Origin: Heliomicrobium undosum
GTDB lineage: Bacteria > Bacillota > Desulfitobacteriia > Heliobacteriales > Heliobacteriaceae
DNA: 64,000 nucleotides
Assembly: GCF_009877425.1 (NCBI RefSeq)
Contig: NZ_WXEY01000014.1
Span: 1 to 64,000, forward strand
Direction of reading: 5' to 3'
In this document: positions 35,839-45,865 of the stretch, in pieces
How the letters are laid out: each line of letters opens with the position of its first letter
Numbering within the stretch: the stretch's first letter is position 1
The notes under the pieces: model-generated
The model's database searches: none
Told to the model about the DNA's origin: nothing
The model's input: the letters and a program-made list of their open reading frames with translations, nothing else
Translations under genes and position numbers: made by a program

Positions 35839-36636
35839 CTAGGGGGCGATGGGCAGCAACCGGCTTGCCAGCCCTTGAATCAATGGGGGCGGCGGCCATT
35901 TCACGCCTTGCAGGAGGTCTATGGCTGCGTCGGCCCAGATGTCCAGGCTGGAGAGCAAACGTTGCCCCTCTTCCACAGAGGCCTCTGCCGGGCTGCCCAG
36001 GTACCCCTCTGCCGCGCCCTTTTCCCGCCATGTTCCGGGGTAGCGCAGGTCATCGATCTCTACCGGGGGAAGCCGCTTGGCCAGTTCCCGGTCAACCTGT
36101 TCCGGATGCAGGGCCAGCATGATCGATGTTTCAATGCGACCGCCATGGATGTCGGGAATGGCGCCGGGCGCCGGGTTTCGAGGCAGGCTGAAAAACCAAT
36201 GGGCGAAGGGTTCTGCGATCTTGATCGGATAGTCCTTTTCCACCTGGGTGATGGCGGCGTGAATCGCGGCCAGGTGTATCGGCGAACCGTGGGGAGAGAC
36301 GACGACGGCATAGCGAAACCCCCAACGGCTTGACAGGGCCAGCAGTTCGTACACCAAGGAAAAAAAGCGCTTCTCTGAGAGTGAAACGGTGCCGGGAAAA
36401 TCGCCCGTCTCCCGGGCCACCCCCAGGGGAACCAACGGAAAAAGATAGGGACGGAGATTCGATTGGCCTTCCAGTTTGGCCGCTGACCGCCGGCACCCTT
36501 CCAGCGCGCATTGGCAATCGACGCCGATCGGCAGATGAGGACCGTGTTCTTCAAGGGGGGCAATGGGCAGGAACAAAAGGCTCTTCTCCGGAACGATAGA
36601 ATCGAGACTCGGCCAGGACATGGTGATGATCTCCAT
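35839..36636 (-). CDS. Creatininase-family amidohydrolase
   Basis: A 265-residue protein of the creatininase family, metal-dependent amide hydrolases. The metal-site segments LEEHGPHLPIGVD, a central SPHGSP and DIHGGRIETS are visible. The usual NGHGGN motif is replaced by VSPHGSP, so substrate or metal binding may differ from creatininase itself; relatives act in purine/pyrimidine breakdown and in peptide-cofactor maturation. AAGGAGGAAGG precedes the ATG. It is alone on the minus strand, and the 310-base region upstream holds no gene I can see. Confidence 0.82.
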   Translation of the reverse strand: MEIITMSWPSLDSIVPEKSLLFLPIAPLEEHGPHLPIGVDCQCALEGCRRSAAKLEGQSNLRPYLFPLVPLGVARETGDFPGTVSLSEKRFFSLVYELLALSSRWGFRYAVVVSPHGSPIHLAAIHAAITQVEKDYPIKIAEPFAHWFFSLPRNPAPGAIPDIHGGRIETSIMLALHPEQVDRELAKRLPPVEIDDLRYPGTWREKGAAEGYLGSPAEASVEEGQRLLSSLDIWADAAIDLLQGVKWPPPPLIQGLASRLLPIAP

Positions 36637-36950
36637 GGGCCTTCCTCCTTCGAGAGATTGGCGCAGTCAATAAAGCGCCTTTCGCCTGTGACCGAAAAAG
36701 GCGGAAGAGAAGAAATTGCACACTCGCAGGTAGCCTATGCGTATAAAGATAGAAATGGTAAGACAAAAATTTGACAGGTATCAACCCTGGTGGGGGTGTT
36801 TTGGGCCGAGATCTGCGGGTGCTCGGAGGTCTCATGTTATTGATGCGAAGGTGACCCGATCACAGGCAGGAATGTTGTTTTTTATGGGAATTACCGTACC
36901 TATTAATAGAATAAAATGACTTATGGGTTTTCAATGGAAGGGTGAGGGCG
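36637..36950. other. Intergenic region without a recognised gene
   Basis: A 314-base stretch between the divergent creatininase-like and chemoreceptor genes. It contains AT-rich segments suitable for divergent promoters and a GC-rich part around 36800-36870 with some pairing potential. I found no known riboswitch or tRNA. Confidence 0.5.
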
Positions 36951-37781
36951 ATGGCGGAGGTCTCGGAGGTATTACAACCGATCCTGGCAGTGGCCGATTT
37001 TATCCATGATCTTTTCGAAGGGCGCAATTTTCTGGGTATTGCCGACCGAGAGAAGTTTATCTGGCTTCGCGACGGCAGCGAAATCCGGTTTCAGATCAAA
37101 CCGGGCGACCTGGTGAAGCCGGGGATGGCTACACACGATGCGATGCAACAAAGGAAGACAGTCGTTCGTTCCATTACCAAGGAACAGTCTCTCTTTGGAT
37201 TTCCTTACCGAGCCATCGCGCTTCCGATTTTCGATGGTCCCCAGGTAGCGGGAGTGGTGTCCATGACGACGGCCAGAAAAAAAGAGATTCTTATGTATGA
37301 GATGGCGGGTCGCCTCGAGTTGTCAACCCATCAACTGGCGGAAAAGGGAAAATCCATCGCCGGGACGGCTGGCGCGTTGACCAGGGAGATTGATACGCTC
37401 ACCACGGCCAGCCGGCGGTTGACGGAAGGGTTACAGATCATGGATGACGCCATAGAACTGGTGGATCGGGTGGCCTCGCAGACCCAGTTGCTCGGCCTGA
37501 ATGCGGCCATCGAAGCAGCCCGCGCCGGCGCAGCAGGCCGCGGTTTTTCCATTGTGGCCGATGAGATTCGCGCCTTGGCCCTCACGACATCGGAAAACGC
37601 CAAGTTGATCCGTGTAGGCCTGAAACGTATGGCGGAGGACGTCAAGGTCAGCCATCGCCACCTGGCGCAACTGGAGAGCCTGGCGCAGCAACAGGCCGCT
37701 GTGACGGTGGAGGTGGATAGGGCGCTTACGGAGATGCAGGGGGGCGTTGAAGATCTGAACCGTTTCGCAAAAGAAGTGTAA
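36951..37781 (+). CDS. Short soluble methyl-accepting chemotaxis-type protein
   Basis: A 276-residue protein without membrane helices. The first 115 residues form a small alpha/beta sensor-like domain ([24 protein letters not shown]). The rest is a shortened signalling domain with [25 protein letters not shown] at about 175-200. The hairpin is truncated compared with full receptors, so it may signal to a cytoplasmic CheA cluster or a single partner. ATG 36951 is preceded by GGAAGGGTGAGGG. A similarly short receptor lies at 60289-61146. Confidence 0.85.
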   Translation: MAEVSEVLQPILAVADFIHDLFEGRNFLGIADREKFIWLRDGSEIRFQIKPGDLVKPGMATHDAMQQRKTVVRSITKEQSLFGFPYRAIALPIFDGPQVAGVVSMTTARKKEILMYEMAGRLELSTHQLAEKGKSIAGTAGALTREIDTLTTASRRLTEGLQIMDDAIELVDRVASQTQLLGLNAAIEAARAGAAGRGFSIVADEIRALALTTSENAKLIRVGLKRMAEDVKVSHRHLAQLESLAQQQAAVTVEVDRALTEMQGGVEDLNRFAKEV

Positions 37782-37956
37782 CGATACCATTTTCATCATC
37801 GCGTTGTGACCAGACGGGGCATGAAAGTTTCATTTGCTAAGCCGCTATGTTGGAGTCTGTCGGCATCTTGAAATAAAAGGAAAAGAAAAGGGATTTGTTT
37901 TTTTATGTCGAAGTCTGTTTCATCATCCAAATCCAAACGGGGAGAACTGCTCAATC

Positions 37957-40401
37957 ATGAAAAGTAAGTTCTTGGCATCCTGTATGGCCGCATGGGTTCT
38001 GGCAGGTACCGGTCTGGTCCCTCTTACTGCCGCTTTTGCCTCACCCGGCGAAGGAGTCCCCGCGCTGTCGCAGCCGGCGGACCTGCTTCAGGCACAGTCA
38101 ACAAACGCTCAGACAGAGCCCGCGCTCAAACGGATCGAGTTCCTTTCCCAACTGTCAAAGGTGCTTGGTGTCCAACCCCTCTTTCCGCCAAAAGCCTCTT
38201 TCGTCGATGTCATGCCGGCTTCGCCCGATTACGGAGCGATTGAGGCGTTGACCCGCCTCGGTCTGATCTCCGGTATTTCGCCGGGCCGCCTAGGCGTCGG
38301 CGAGGCGGTGCGCCGGCAGGATGCGGCGCTGCTCCTCTGGCGCGCTTTCGGGGACCGGCAGGAACCGGTCTTCGGGGATCCCTTGAACGATGAAGGGGAG
38401 ATTTCCGATTATGCCCGGCAGGCCGTCCGCTATACCGTTCAAAAGGGCTGGTTGCCGGCCCGGGACGGACGGTTTAGCCCCCGCGACGGGCTGACCCTGT
38501 CCGAAACAGAGCGATTGATGGAAAGGCTGCGCCTGGACCGTAAGGTGCAGGCCTTGCGCGCCATCGCCGTCACATCGAAACGCCAGGTCGGCCTTTGGCC
38601 CGATGAGACGAAAGCGGTGGAACTCCCACCCGGCCAGCCTGATCAGTGGACGCCTGAAAAGGGGGCGCCCTTGGGCTTTACGCCTGTTTTCGGCGTCGAT
38701 AATCCGAATATCGGCCGATTGTCCGGCGATGGCGGTTTTACACTGGGGCCGCAGGCAAAGCGAGGCCTGGTCACCGTCAATGCCGGTCTTGCCAGTTATG
38801 CCTTGGAGGTCGAGGCGTACACGGCGTCGAGGCCAAGAACCACATCGCCGGCGAGAGAGGAACAGGTGATGGGTGAAAAAACGCCTTCGCCGGGCTTCGG
38901 CGAGGGACCGTTGGCCGCCGCCGCATTCTCTGTCCAGGTCAGCCAGCATGCGCCTGACCTCGCGTTTCAGCAACTGGAGACGAAACAATACCCCGGACCC
39001 CAAGGGGGGCTGGCGTCGCCGGATGAGACTTGGACAGGCTTTCTCCGCCAGGAGGGCCGCGATGTGGTGATCGACCTGCAGCGGATGCGACCGGTGACCG
39101 GCCTTTCTTTGGAGTTTTTGCAGGACAAGCAGGCAGGGATCCGGATGCCTCCGCACATGCAAGGGGCTGTCTCCCCGGATGGGCAGAACTGGTATTACCT
39201 GGGCGAGGCGCGCCACAGCCTTTCTCCCTCTGATGGCGCCGTGCAACAGCGTGTTCTGGGCTTTCGCTTCCCAGCCCTAAATACGCGGTACATAAAACTC
39301 AGCTTCCCTGTCGACGATTGGACCTTTGCACGGCGGTTGACTGTCGAGGGCGCCCCGTCGCCGGCGAAACCGGTGTTGCTGAGCCAGGACGCGCGGGTCG
39401 CCAAGTCAGCGAGGGGCTACCTCCAAATTCCCGGCGTCAACGACATCCTGCTCGTGTACACCGGTCACTACGGAAAAGCCGGAACTTGGACGAGCGACGA
39501 CTTTCTTCCTATGATCGCCTACCGGAACCGCCAGGGCTACCGGGATCGGATGTTTGACACAATGCTCTTCCTCCCCTATGGGGAGACAGGCAGTGTCAAG
39601 GAAAAGTGGGGCGCCTACCTGGACGATCTCTTCACCCCAGGCATCCAGTTGAGTGCGCTCAACGGGGCGGTCGCCGAGATGAATCGCATCCTGGGGACGG
39701 CCCATACGGAGAAGGTGATTCTCACCCTGCCCTATCCGGACAGCCAGGAACGGAACTTCGGCAGCCTGGAGAAAAATAGCCCCTCTCTATCCTTCGATCC
39801 CGCCCATGTGGGCCGTGAACAGGCGCTGGACAACAGGCTGGCGGCGCTCAAGTGGTATTACAGGGAACTGATCGAGCGTTGGCAGGGCGCCGGATTCGAA
39901 AATCTGGAATTGGCCGGGATTTACTGGTACGCTGAAACGATCGACGTCCACGTCCCCGATGAGACGCAACTGGTGCAGGGGGCCGCACGCATCGTCCGGG
40001 CCGACAACCGCGACTTCTACTGGATCCCCTTTTACGGCGCCAACGGTTATGAAAACTGGCGCTCTTACGGTTTTGAGCACGTGCTGCTGCAGCCCAACTA
40101 CTACGCTGACGATATCAAGCCGGACGAGCGGATGGATCGGACGGCGGCGCTGGCGAAGAAGTACCGCCTCGGCATGGAACTGGAGATCAGCGACCAGGTC
40201 TTCGATTCGGCCGGCCACTATGACGCTTTTTACAAGCAACTGGATAGGGCGCACCGGCTCGGCGCCGACGGCGACATGACCAACGCCTATTATGCCGAGT
40301 CGAAGACCCTCGTGCGAGTGAGCAACAGCAGCGATCCCAAGATCCGAGCGATCTATGATGATCTGTACCGCTGGATCCGGGGGACCTACCGTCCGAAGTA
40401 A
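37957..40401 (+). CDS. SLH-domain surface protein with DUF4855 region
   Basis: An 814-residue exported protein. A signal peptide (MKSKFLASCMAAWVLAGTG, cleavage near AFAS) is followed by two SLH-like repeats (about residues 60-165) that anchor proteins to secondary cell-wall polymer, then a probable discoidin-like region (about 320-450) and a C-terminal DUF4855 region (about 470-810, with FLPYGE, GIYWYAE and WIPFYGANGYENW), resembling glycoside-hydrolase-like barrels. It probably binds or processes surface polysaccharide. ATG 37957 is chosen because it starts the signal peptide; an upstream in-frame start would spoil it. A terminator follows. Confidence 0.82.
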   Translation: MKSKFLASCMAAWVLAGTGLVPLTAAFASPGEGVPALSQPADLLQAQSTNAQTEPALKRIEFLSQLSKVLGVQPLFPPKASFVDVMPASPDYGAIEALTRLGLISGISPGRLGVGEAVRRQDAALLLWRAFGDRQEPVFGDPLNDEGEISDYARQAVRYTVQKGWLPARDGRFSPRDGLTLSETERLMERLRLDRKVQALRAIAVTSKRQVGLWPDETKAVELPPGQPDQWTPEKGAPLGFTPVFGVDNPNIGRLSGDGGFTLGPQAKRGLVTVNAGLASYALEVEAYTASRPRTTSPAREEQVMGEKTPSPGFGEGPLAAAAFSVQVSQHAPDLAFQQLETKQYPGPQGGLASPDETWTGFLRQEGRDVVIDLQRMRPVTGLSLEFLQDKQAGIRMPPHMQGAVSPDGQNWYYLGEARHSLSPSDGAVQQRVLGFRFPALNTRYIKLSFPVDDWTFARRLTVEGAPSPAKPVLLSQDARVAKSARGYLQIPGVNDILLVYTGHYGKAGTWTSDDFLPMIAYRNRQGYRDRMFDTMLFLPYGETGSVKEKWGAYLDDLFTPGIQLSALNGAVAEMNRILGTAHTEKVILTLPYPDSQERNFGSLEKNSPSLSFDPAHVGREQALDNRLAALKWYYRELIERWQGAGFENLELAGIYWYAETIDVHVPDETQLVQGAARIVRADNRDFYWIPFYGANGYENWRSYGFEHVLLQPNYYADDIKPDERMDRTAALAKKYRLGMELEISDQVFDSAGHYDAFYKQLDRAHRLGADGDMTNAYYAESKTLVRVSNSSDPKIRAIYDDLYRWIRGTYRPK

Positions 40402-40478
40402 AGGGGCGCAAAAGCCGTCAAGGCAAAGGTCAGTGAAGAAAGCGGAAACACCTCGATAATAAATCTGCAGAAAACAAA

Positions 40479-40526
40479 GGCCCCCCGATGATACGTGTTG
40501 GACACAATCATCGGGGGGCCCTTTTT
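40479..40526. terminator. Bidirectional terminator
   Basis: A 14-bp perfect stem (GGCCCCCCGATGAT with its complement) is followed by TTTTT on the plus strand; the minus-strand tail is also T-rich. It serves both convergent genes. Confidence 0.85.
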
Positions 40527-40614
40527 GCCTGGCTATCAGACATGGACCGAAGAGCGGGGGATTTCTATTACTGGAGCGCCGGGAAGCGAAAGCGGCAGGC
40601 TGACATGAAACGGT

Positions 40615-41982
40615 TTACAGAACGCCGATCGAATGAAGGAAGACGATGACCAGCAGGGCCGGCGTCACATAGCGAATGATGAACCGGAAAAGACCCACTG
40701 CGCCGGCGAGGCCGATGCGGCCCTGGTTGGTCAATTCCTGCCGCCACTGCGCCTTGTCAATCATATGGCCCGCAAAGAGGGCGATGAACAGCCCGCCCAG
40801 GGGTAGCATGATATTCGAGGAGATGAAGTCGTAGAGGTCAAAAAAGCTTTTGCCGAAGACGGTGACGCCGCCGAGCAGGCCGGCGCTGTCTGCCGAAAGG
40901 GCTGCTGGGATGCCCAGCACAACGATGACGGCGGCGCAGAGGAGCACCGACGATTTGCGGGAGAGGCCCCGTTCTTCACTGAAGTAGGCCACAGGCACCT
41001 CGACGAGGGAGAGCATGGCCGTCGTGGCGGCGATGGAGGTCAGGAAGAAAAAGGCGATCAGCAACACGTTGCCGAAGGGCATCTGAGAGAAGACGAGGGG
41101 GATGGTCATAAAGAGCAGTCCCGGACCAGCGCCCGGTTGCATGCCGAAGGCGAAGACAGCCGGGAAGATGGCGATGCCGGCCAGCATGGAAACCAGGGTG
41201 TCGGCGAAGGCGACCTTGACGGCCGTGCCGAGCAGGTTATTGTCTTCCGTGAAGTAACTGCTGTAGGTGATCATGGTGCCCATGCCGAGGGAGAGCTTGA
41301 AGAAGGCCAAGCCCATGGCCGTCAGGATGACGGCGCCGCTCAGTTGGCTGAAGTCGACATGGAAGAGGAACTTGAGTCCCTCCGCTGCGCCGGGCAGGGT
41401 GACAGCTCGGATGTCGATGATGATGATGAGAAGGAATAAGAGCGGCATCAGGGTCTTGGTGATCTTCTCAATCCCTTTCTTCACACCCATGGTCAGGATC
41501 AGGGAGACGACGGCCATGACGATGACCTGCCAGAGGATGGGTGTGACCGGGTCGGTGACGACGCTGCCAAACTGGGCTTTTGCCGAGTCAAGGGTGACGC
41601 CGGCGAAGTCGCCCCGGATCGCCTTGAAGAGGTAGTAGTAGACCCAACCGGCGACACAACTATAGAAGAACATGATCAGGCCCGAGGCGGCGACGCCCAT
41701 GGTGCCGATGTGCTTCCAGGGCGAGCCGGGTTTCAGTTGCTTGAAAGCGCCGATGGCGTTTTTGCGGGTCTTGCGACCGATGAAGAACTCGCTCGCCATC
41801 ACCGGCAACCCGACGAAGAGGATGCAGAGGAAGTAGATGAGCAGGAAAGCGCCGCCGCCATTGGCGCCGACGAGGTAGGGGAACTTCCAGATGTTGCCCA
41901 GGCCGACGGCGGAACCGAGGGTGGCGAAGAAAACGGCAAGACCGGATGAAAAGGTTTCACGGCTGTCACCTTTTGAGGACAT
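40615..41982 (-). CDS. Sodium-dependent NSS-family (SNF) transporter
   Basis: A 455-residue carrier with about 11-12 membrane helices. The N-terminal SSGLAVFFATLGSAVGLGNIWKFPY signature (first helix, sodium and substrate site) is diagnostic of the neurotransmitter:sodium symporter family. Bacterial members take up amino acids such as tryptophan, tyrosine or leucine, driven by Na+. ATG 41982 has AGGGAG eight bases upstream; a GTG three codons earlier overlaps it. It is monocistronic; the substrate is not evident. Confidence 0.92.
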   Translation of the reverse strand: MSSKGDSRETFSSGLAVFFATLGSAVGLGNIWKFPYLVGANGGGAFLLIYFLCILFVGLPVMASEFFIGRKTRKNAIGAFKQLKPGSPWKHIGTMGVAASGLIMFFYSCVAGWVYYYLFKAIRGDFAGVTLDSAKAQFGSVVTDPVTPILWQVIVMAVVSLILTMGVKKGIEKITKTLMPLLFLLIIIIDIRAVTLPGAAEGLKFLFHVDFSQLSGAVILTAMGLAFFKLSLGMGTMITYSSYFTEDNNLLGTAVKVAFADTLVSMLAGIAIFPAVFAFGMQPGAGPGLLFMTIPLVFSQMPFGNVLLIAFFFLTSIAATTAMLSLVEVPVAYFSEERGLSRKSSVLLCAAVIVVLGIPAALSADSAGLLGGVTVFGKSFFDLYDFISSNIMLPLGGLFIALFAGHMIDKAQWRQELTNQGRIGLAGAVGLFRFIIRYVTPALLVIVFLHSIGVL

Positions 41983-42134
41983 GGGAATCACTCCCTGATT
42001 GTTTATGGTGAAACGATGGCGAGATAGCTACTATTGTAATGTGTAAACGGATATTTTCTTCGTTTTTAAAAGATTGTGAAAATTAGAGCAGAGCTGTCCC
42101 TCAACAATCAAGAGTGGTTGCACGTTTTTGCGCG

Positions 42135-42170
42135 CAAAAAACCCCGGTCTCCATGCGAGGCCAGGGTTTT
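42135..42170 (-). terminator. Intrinsic terminator, minus strand
   Basis: A hairpin of AAAACCC with its complement and inner GGCC pairing has imperfect arms. On the minus strand it is followed by a T6 run. It ends the transcript of the 42199-42765 gene. Confidence 0.75.
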
Positions 42171-42198
42171 CATGGTTACCGCAATATGTAGTTATCCA

Positions 42199-42765
42199 TT
42201 ACTCAGGCCAGTTGCCTCCGGTGAGGTGGTCGCGCAAATCAACCAGGACACCTTCCTTGCGGGGGCTGTCGCTCGTTGCGCCGATTGGTTCACCTGCCCG
42301 CGCCGACGCGACGCCAAGGGCAGGAGAGGCGGCAACAGCAGAAACGGCGGTGGCCATTTTCGGGACGGCCGGTTCTGCTTCGGGCAATTCGCCGTCACGG
42401 AACTGGCCTTTGTTCATGGCGTACAGTTGTTTTTCCACGCGTTCGACCCGATCGGCCATTTTAAAGACGCTTTCCGTCACCCGGTTGCCGAAGGCCTTCA
42501 TCGCGGGGGAAACGGCTTCATCGAAGAGTTTGACGGCCACCATCGTTTTTTGCGTGATCGACATCTCGACCACATTGCGCACTGTCGATTTGATCATCGA
42601 TTCCAGTTCAGGGCGGAGTTGTTCCAGGTTATCGCGGGCGATGGCGTCATCGATCAATCGCAACAGGATCTCGGGAATCGGTTCACCATGCAGATCGGAC
42701 TGTCCGTCAAGCCAGTGGAGCCGTTCCGGTGAAAGTTCCAGCGTGATCTTTTTAGACCTCGTCAA
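42199..42765 (-). CDS. Hypothetical protein with possible ribbon-helix-helix start and coiled coil
   Basis: A 188-residue protein not recognised by name. The first 45 residues (KKITLELSPERLHWLD, a helix, then a helix) resemble a CopG-type ribbon-helix-helix DNA-binding fold. Residues 60-125 are amphipathic helices with coiled-coil character, and the tail is Ala/Pro-rich and probably flexible. It starts at TTG with AGAGAGGGG upstream. No neighbour suggests a partner. It could be a small DNA-binding or cell-organisation protein. Confidence 0.55.
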   Translation of the reverse strand: MTRSKKITLELSPERLHWLDGQSDLHGEPIPEILLRLIDDAIARDNLEQLRPELESMIKSTVRNVVEMSITQKTMVAVKLFDEAVSPAMKAFGNRVTESVFKMADRVERVEKQLYAMNKGQFRDGELPEAEPAVPKMATAVSAVAASPALGVASARAGEPIGATSDSPRKEGVLVDLRDHLTGGNWPE

Positions 42766-43081
42766 ATTGGAAAACCCCTCTCTTGTCTGGTCATTTTCTA
42801 TTTCTCTTGGGTTTCCAGATAGGGTGTGCGCTTCGTTTCCATTTTACCGGAAACGCTTTGGGATTGTCGAGGGAGATAGATTCGGATGAGCCCTCGATTC
42901 TAGCCGCCTTACGGAAATTATAACAAAAAATTAACTATCTCAACAGATAGTGCGGTTTTTCACTGCCGGAAACCCAATTTGTTAGTGGTTCATCTAAATC
43001 GACCTCGTAAACAGCTTTCCCGCTGATTTGAGGGCATGTCGTATTTCCCTTCGGGGAAAAGCTACTATAGGGTGAAACGGC
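42766..43081. other. Intergenic region between divergent genes
   Basis: About 315 bases upstream of the germination operon. It holds a short GTTTCC/GGAAAC hairpin near 42835-42856 and AT-rich promoter-like sequence after 42915. No gene is supported. A forespore sigma-factor promoter is expected, but I could not place one with confidence. Confidence 0.5.
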
Positions 43082-44683
43082 GTGGTCGAAGAGAACAAGC
43101 ACAGCTTTTGGGACACTTACCTTTATAAACACCGCAAAGACGAGATCCCGCCGCCTGATGACCGTTCGGGGAAGGTGGAACGGGCTTTGCCTGCTTCGCT
43201 GGAAGCGACGAAGGACGCCTTAAAAGAGGCCCTCGGCGAGCCCAAGGATCTTTTCTTCCGCCCTATCGAAAATCAGGCGTTGGGTCGCACGTTTCTCCTG
43301 GCCGCCATTGAGGGCTTGGTTGACAAAAAAGAGCTTGCCCTCCACGTGATTGAACCGTTGCAGAACGCCTCGCCCCAGGATGAGTCATCGGACATCTTCG
43401 AGACGCTCGGACGAATGGTCATCTCCGTCCCCAACTGGAAGAAGATCAAAACGCTCGATCAGGCCAAAAGCCAACTTCTTGACGGCAACACGCTCCTCTT
43501 TGCAGAAGGGTTGTCGTCAGGCCTGGTCATCTTCAACCACCAGTACGAACACCGGACTGTCGGCGAGCCGATCACGGAACAGGTGATCCGCGGCCCTATC
43601 GAGGGGTTTGTCGAGGCCATCCGCGTCAACACGGCGCTGCTGCGCAAGCACATCAAGGATGAACGCCTGCGGTTCGAGTCGATGACGATCGGACGGCGGA
43701 GCAAGACGAAGGCCGTGGTGGCCTATGTGGAGGGGATCGCCTACCCGCCGCGGATCGACGCTGTCAAGGAGGACCTGAAGAGCCTCGATATCGATGTGGT
43801 TCATGATGTGTCCGAACTGTCGTTGCTGTTGCAGAAGCGTTCCAGCAACATTTTTCCGCTCAGCCTGACGGTCGAGCGGACGGACCGGGTGACGGCGAGC
43901 CTGATGGAAGGCCGTATCGCCGTCTTCATCGACAACTCGCCGGCAGCGATGGTGGTGCCGGCCATTTTCATCGATTTCTGGCGCACCCCGGAGGACTACT
44001 ACTATTCGCCTGTCCTGGCTACCTTCTTCCGCATCTTGCGCATGATCGTCGGCAACCACCTGACTATGATGTTGCCGGCCTTGTACATCTCCTTCACCGA
44101 ATTTCCAACAGGGATCATCGGTTCCCAACTGATCATGAACATGGCTGCCTCCCGGGAGGGGATCGCCTTTCCGCCCACGGTGGAGGTGCTGCTCATGCTG
44201 CTCATGCTGGACATCATCCTGGAGGCGAGCCAGCGACTGCCGCGTATCGTCGGCGGCGCCGTTACCATCGTCGGCGGCCTGATCCTCGGCCAGGCGGCTG
44301 TCCAGTCGAAACTGGCCTCCAATATCATCGTCATCATCGTAGCCGTCACGGCGATTACCAACCTGACCGTGTCCAACCTGTCCATGCTGCAAGCCATGCG
44401 GCTCTTGAAGTACTATTTTATGATCTGGGCGTCTTTTTTTGGTGTCGTCGGCGTCGTATTCGCGGCGACCACTGTGCTGGCCTACGTGGGTTCCTTGAAA
44501 TCCTACGGCGTTCCTTACCTAAGCCAGATGTCGGCCATCCACCTTCGCGACCTCACCGATACGATTTACCTCTTTTCACCAAAATGGCGGACAAACCGTC
44601 CACGCACCTTCAAGGCTGAGGACGGTCAGCACTGGGACACCAAGTCAATGAAATACAACGAAGACAGCATGGATGATGTGTAA
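43082..44683 (+). CDS. gerA: Spore germination protein, GerA-type A subunit
   Basis: A 533-residue germinant-receptor A subunit of the spore inner membrane. A soluble N-terminal half (to about residue 285) precedes a membrane half with about five helices. Family landmarks such as FPTGIIGSQLIMNMAASREGI and the hydrophobic VGGLILGQAAVQSK segment are present. With the B and C subunits that follow it forms a receptor that senses nutrients and starts germination. The start is GTG. It is the first gene of the three-gene operon. Paralogue class (GerA, GerK, GerB) cannot be decided. Confidence 0.92.
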   Translation: MVEENKHSFWDTYLYKHRKDEIPPPDDRSGKVERALPASLEATKDALKEALGEPKDLFFRPIENQALGRTFLLAAIEGLVDKKELALHVIEPLQNASPQDESSDIFETLGRMVISVPNWKKIKTLDQAKSQLLDGNTLLFAEGLSSGLVIFNHQYEHRTVGEPITEQVIRGPIEGFVEAIRVNTALLRKHIKDERLRFESMTIGRRSKTKAVVAYVEGIAYPPRIDAVKEDLKSLDIDVVHDVSELSLLLQKRSSNIFPLSLTVERTDRVTASLMEGRIAVFIDNSPAAMVVPAIFIDFWRTPEDYYYSPVLATFFRILRMIVGNHLTMMLPALYISFTEFPTGIIGSQLIMNMAASREGIAFPPTVEVLLMLLMLDIILEASQRLPRIVGGAVTIVGGLILGQAAVQSKLASNIIVIIVAVTAITNLTVSNLSMLQAMRLLKYYFMIWASFFGVVGVVFAATTVLAYVGSLKSYGVPYLSQMSAIHLRDLTDTIYLFSPKWRTNRPRTFKAEDGQHWDTKSMKYNEDSMDDV

Positions 44684-44746
44684 CCGACCCTATTTCAAAG
44701 AGAATCGCGGAGTGCATCCTTGAGATGAACGGTTGGAGAGGGTAAC

Positions 44747-45865
44747 GTGTACAGGGAAGAAATCTCCATGATCCAGATCGGTCTCCTGATGGGCTCCTTT
44801 TTTGTCTCCGGGGCCGGTCTCTATTACCACGGTTTTTTGCTGCACAGCGTTGCTTACAACCCCTGGGCGCCCCTGTTGTCGGGGGTTGCCCTGTCGCTGA
44901 TTCCCTCGGCCCTGGCCTGGCGTTTTTGCGCCCGCTTTCCTCGTGATAACATCGTCGGCGTCGCGCAAAAGCTGACAGGGCGCTGGCTTGGCATCATCAT
45001 CACACTGCCGCTCGTTCTCTTCCATCTGGCCTTGCCTTGGCCAGTCTTTCGCATTGCCGCGGAACTGCTTGTGGACGTGCACCTGAACCAGACACCGCCC
45101 ATCGTCCTTTCCACAGTTCTCTTAGCTATCGCCTGCTGGATCGCCTTAATGGGGACGGAGGTGGTCACGCGGACAAACGATGAGCATCTGGTGATCATCT
45201 TTCCCCTGACGGTGGTCATGTTTTATCTCTCCATCGCCGACATCCGTCCGGAACTGGCACTCCCGGTGACCCAGTTTGACTTTTCCTACTGGGGGCGCCT
45301 TGATTTTTATGCATCCCTGATGGTCTTTTTTGGTTTTAGTCTGCCCTTGTTCCTCAATGACGCCCTGGGTCACAGCAAAAAAATGTACTGGGTGATCCTC
45401 GTCGTGACTATCATCGGGGCCTTTTATCTGTTGTTTAGCCTCTTTCTGATCATCGGGACCTTAGGGATGGAGATGGCCTCCAGTTTTGAACAGCCCTTGA
45501 AAGTAAAGATGACCACCTTGCGCCAGATGGTCTTCTTCGAACGTGTCGATATCTTTTTGGTGTTGCTCTGGATGTTCCCGACCACGACGGCCATGGGGGC
45601 CATGATCGTCACAGGGGCGCGGGCTGTTGGGCAGTGGTTGAACCTGGCCAATTATCATCCTGTCATCTATGTGTATTTTGTGATCGCCCTGCTCGCCCGT
45701 CCATGGTTTGAAGCCTTCCAACAGTCGACACAGTTCCTGCGATGGCTCGGTCCCTTTTGGGGCGTTTTTATGATCGCTACGGTAGGTCTCCTGTTGATCC
45801 TGGCCCGCTTTCGCCGAGAAAAGACTGCGCCATCCGGCGGGACGGGGGGCGAGCATAATGGCTAG
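44747..45865 (+). CDS. gerB: Spore germination permease, GerA-type B subunit
   Basis: A 372-residue membrane protein with about 10 helices, related to the amino-acid/polyamine transporter superfamily, as are all GerAB-type subunits. It forms the ligand-binding part of the germinant receptor. The start is GTG (MYREEIS) with GGAGAGGG upstream; the opening EISMIQIGLLMGSFF is typical of the family. It lies 63 bases after the A subunit and overlaps the C subunit by eight bases, so translation is coupled. Confidence 0.9.
   Translation: MYREEISMIQIGLLMGSFFVSGAGLYYHGFLLHSVAYNPWAPLLSGVALSLIPSALAWRFCARFPRDNIVGVAQKLTGRWLGIIITLPLVLFHLALPWPVFRIAAELLVDVHLNQTPPIVLSTVLLAIACWIALMGTEVVTRTNDEHLVIIFPLTVVMFYLSIADIRPELALPVTQFDFSYWGRLDFYASLMVFFGFSLPLFLNDALGHSKKMYWVILVVTIIGAFYLLFSLFLIIGTLGMEMASSFEQPLKVKMTTLRQMVFFERVDIFLVLLWMFPTTTAMGAMIVTGARAVGQWLNLANYHPVIYVYFVIALLARPWFEAFQQSTQFLRWLGPFWGVFMIATVGLLLILARFRREKTAPSGGTGGEHNG

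Noticed and set aside
42935-43132. A 65-codon minus-strand frame overlapping the start of gerA
   Set aside because: It overlaps the germination gene and has no ribosome binding site or motif.
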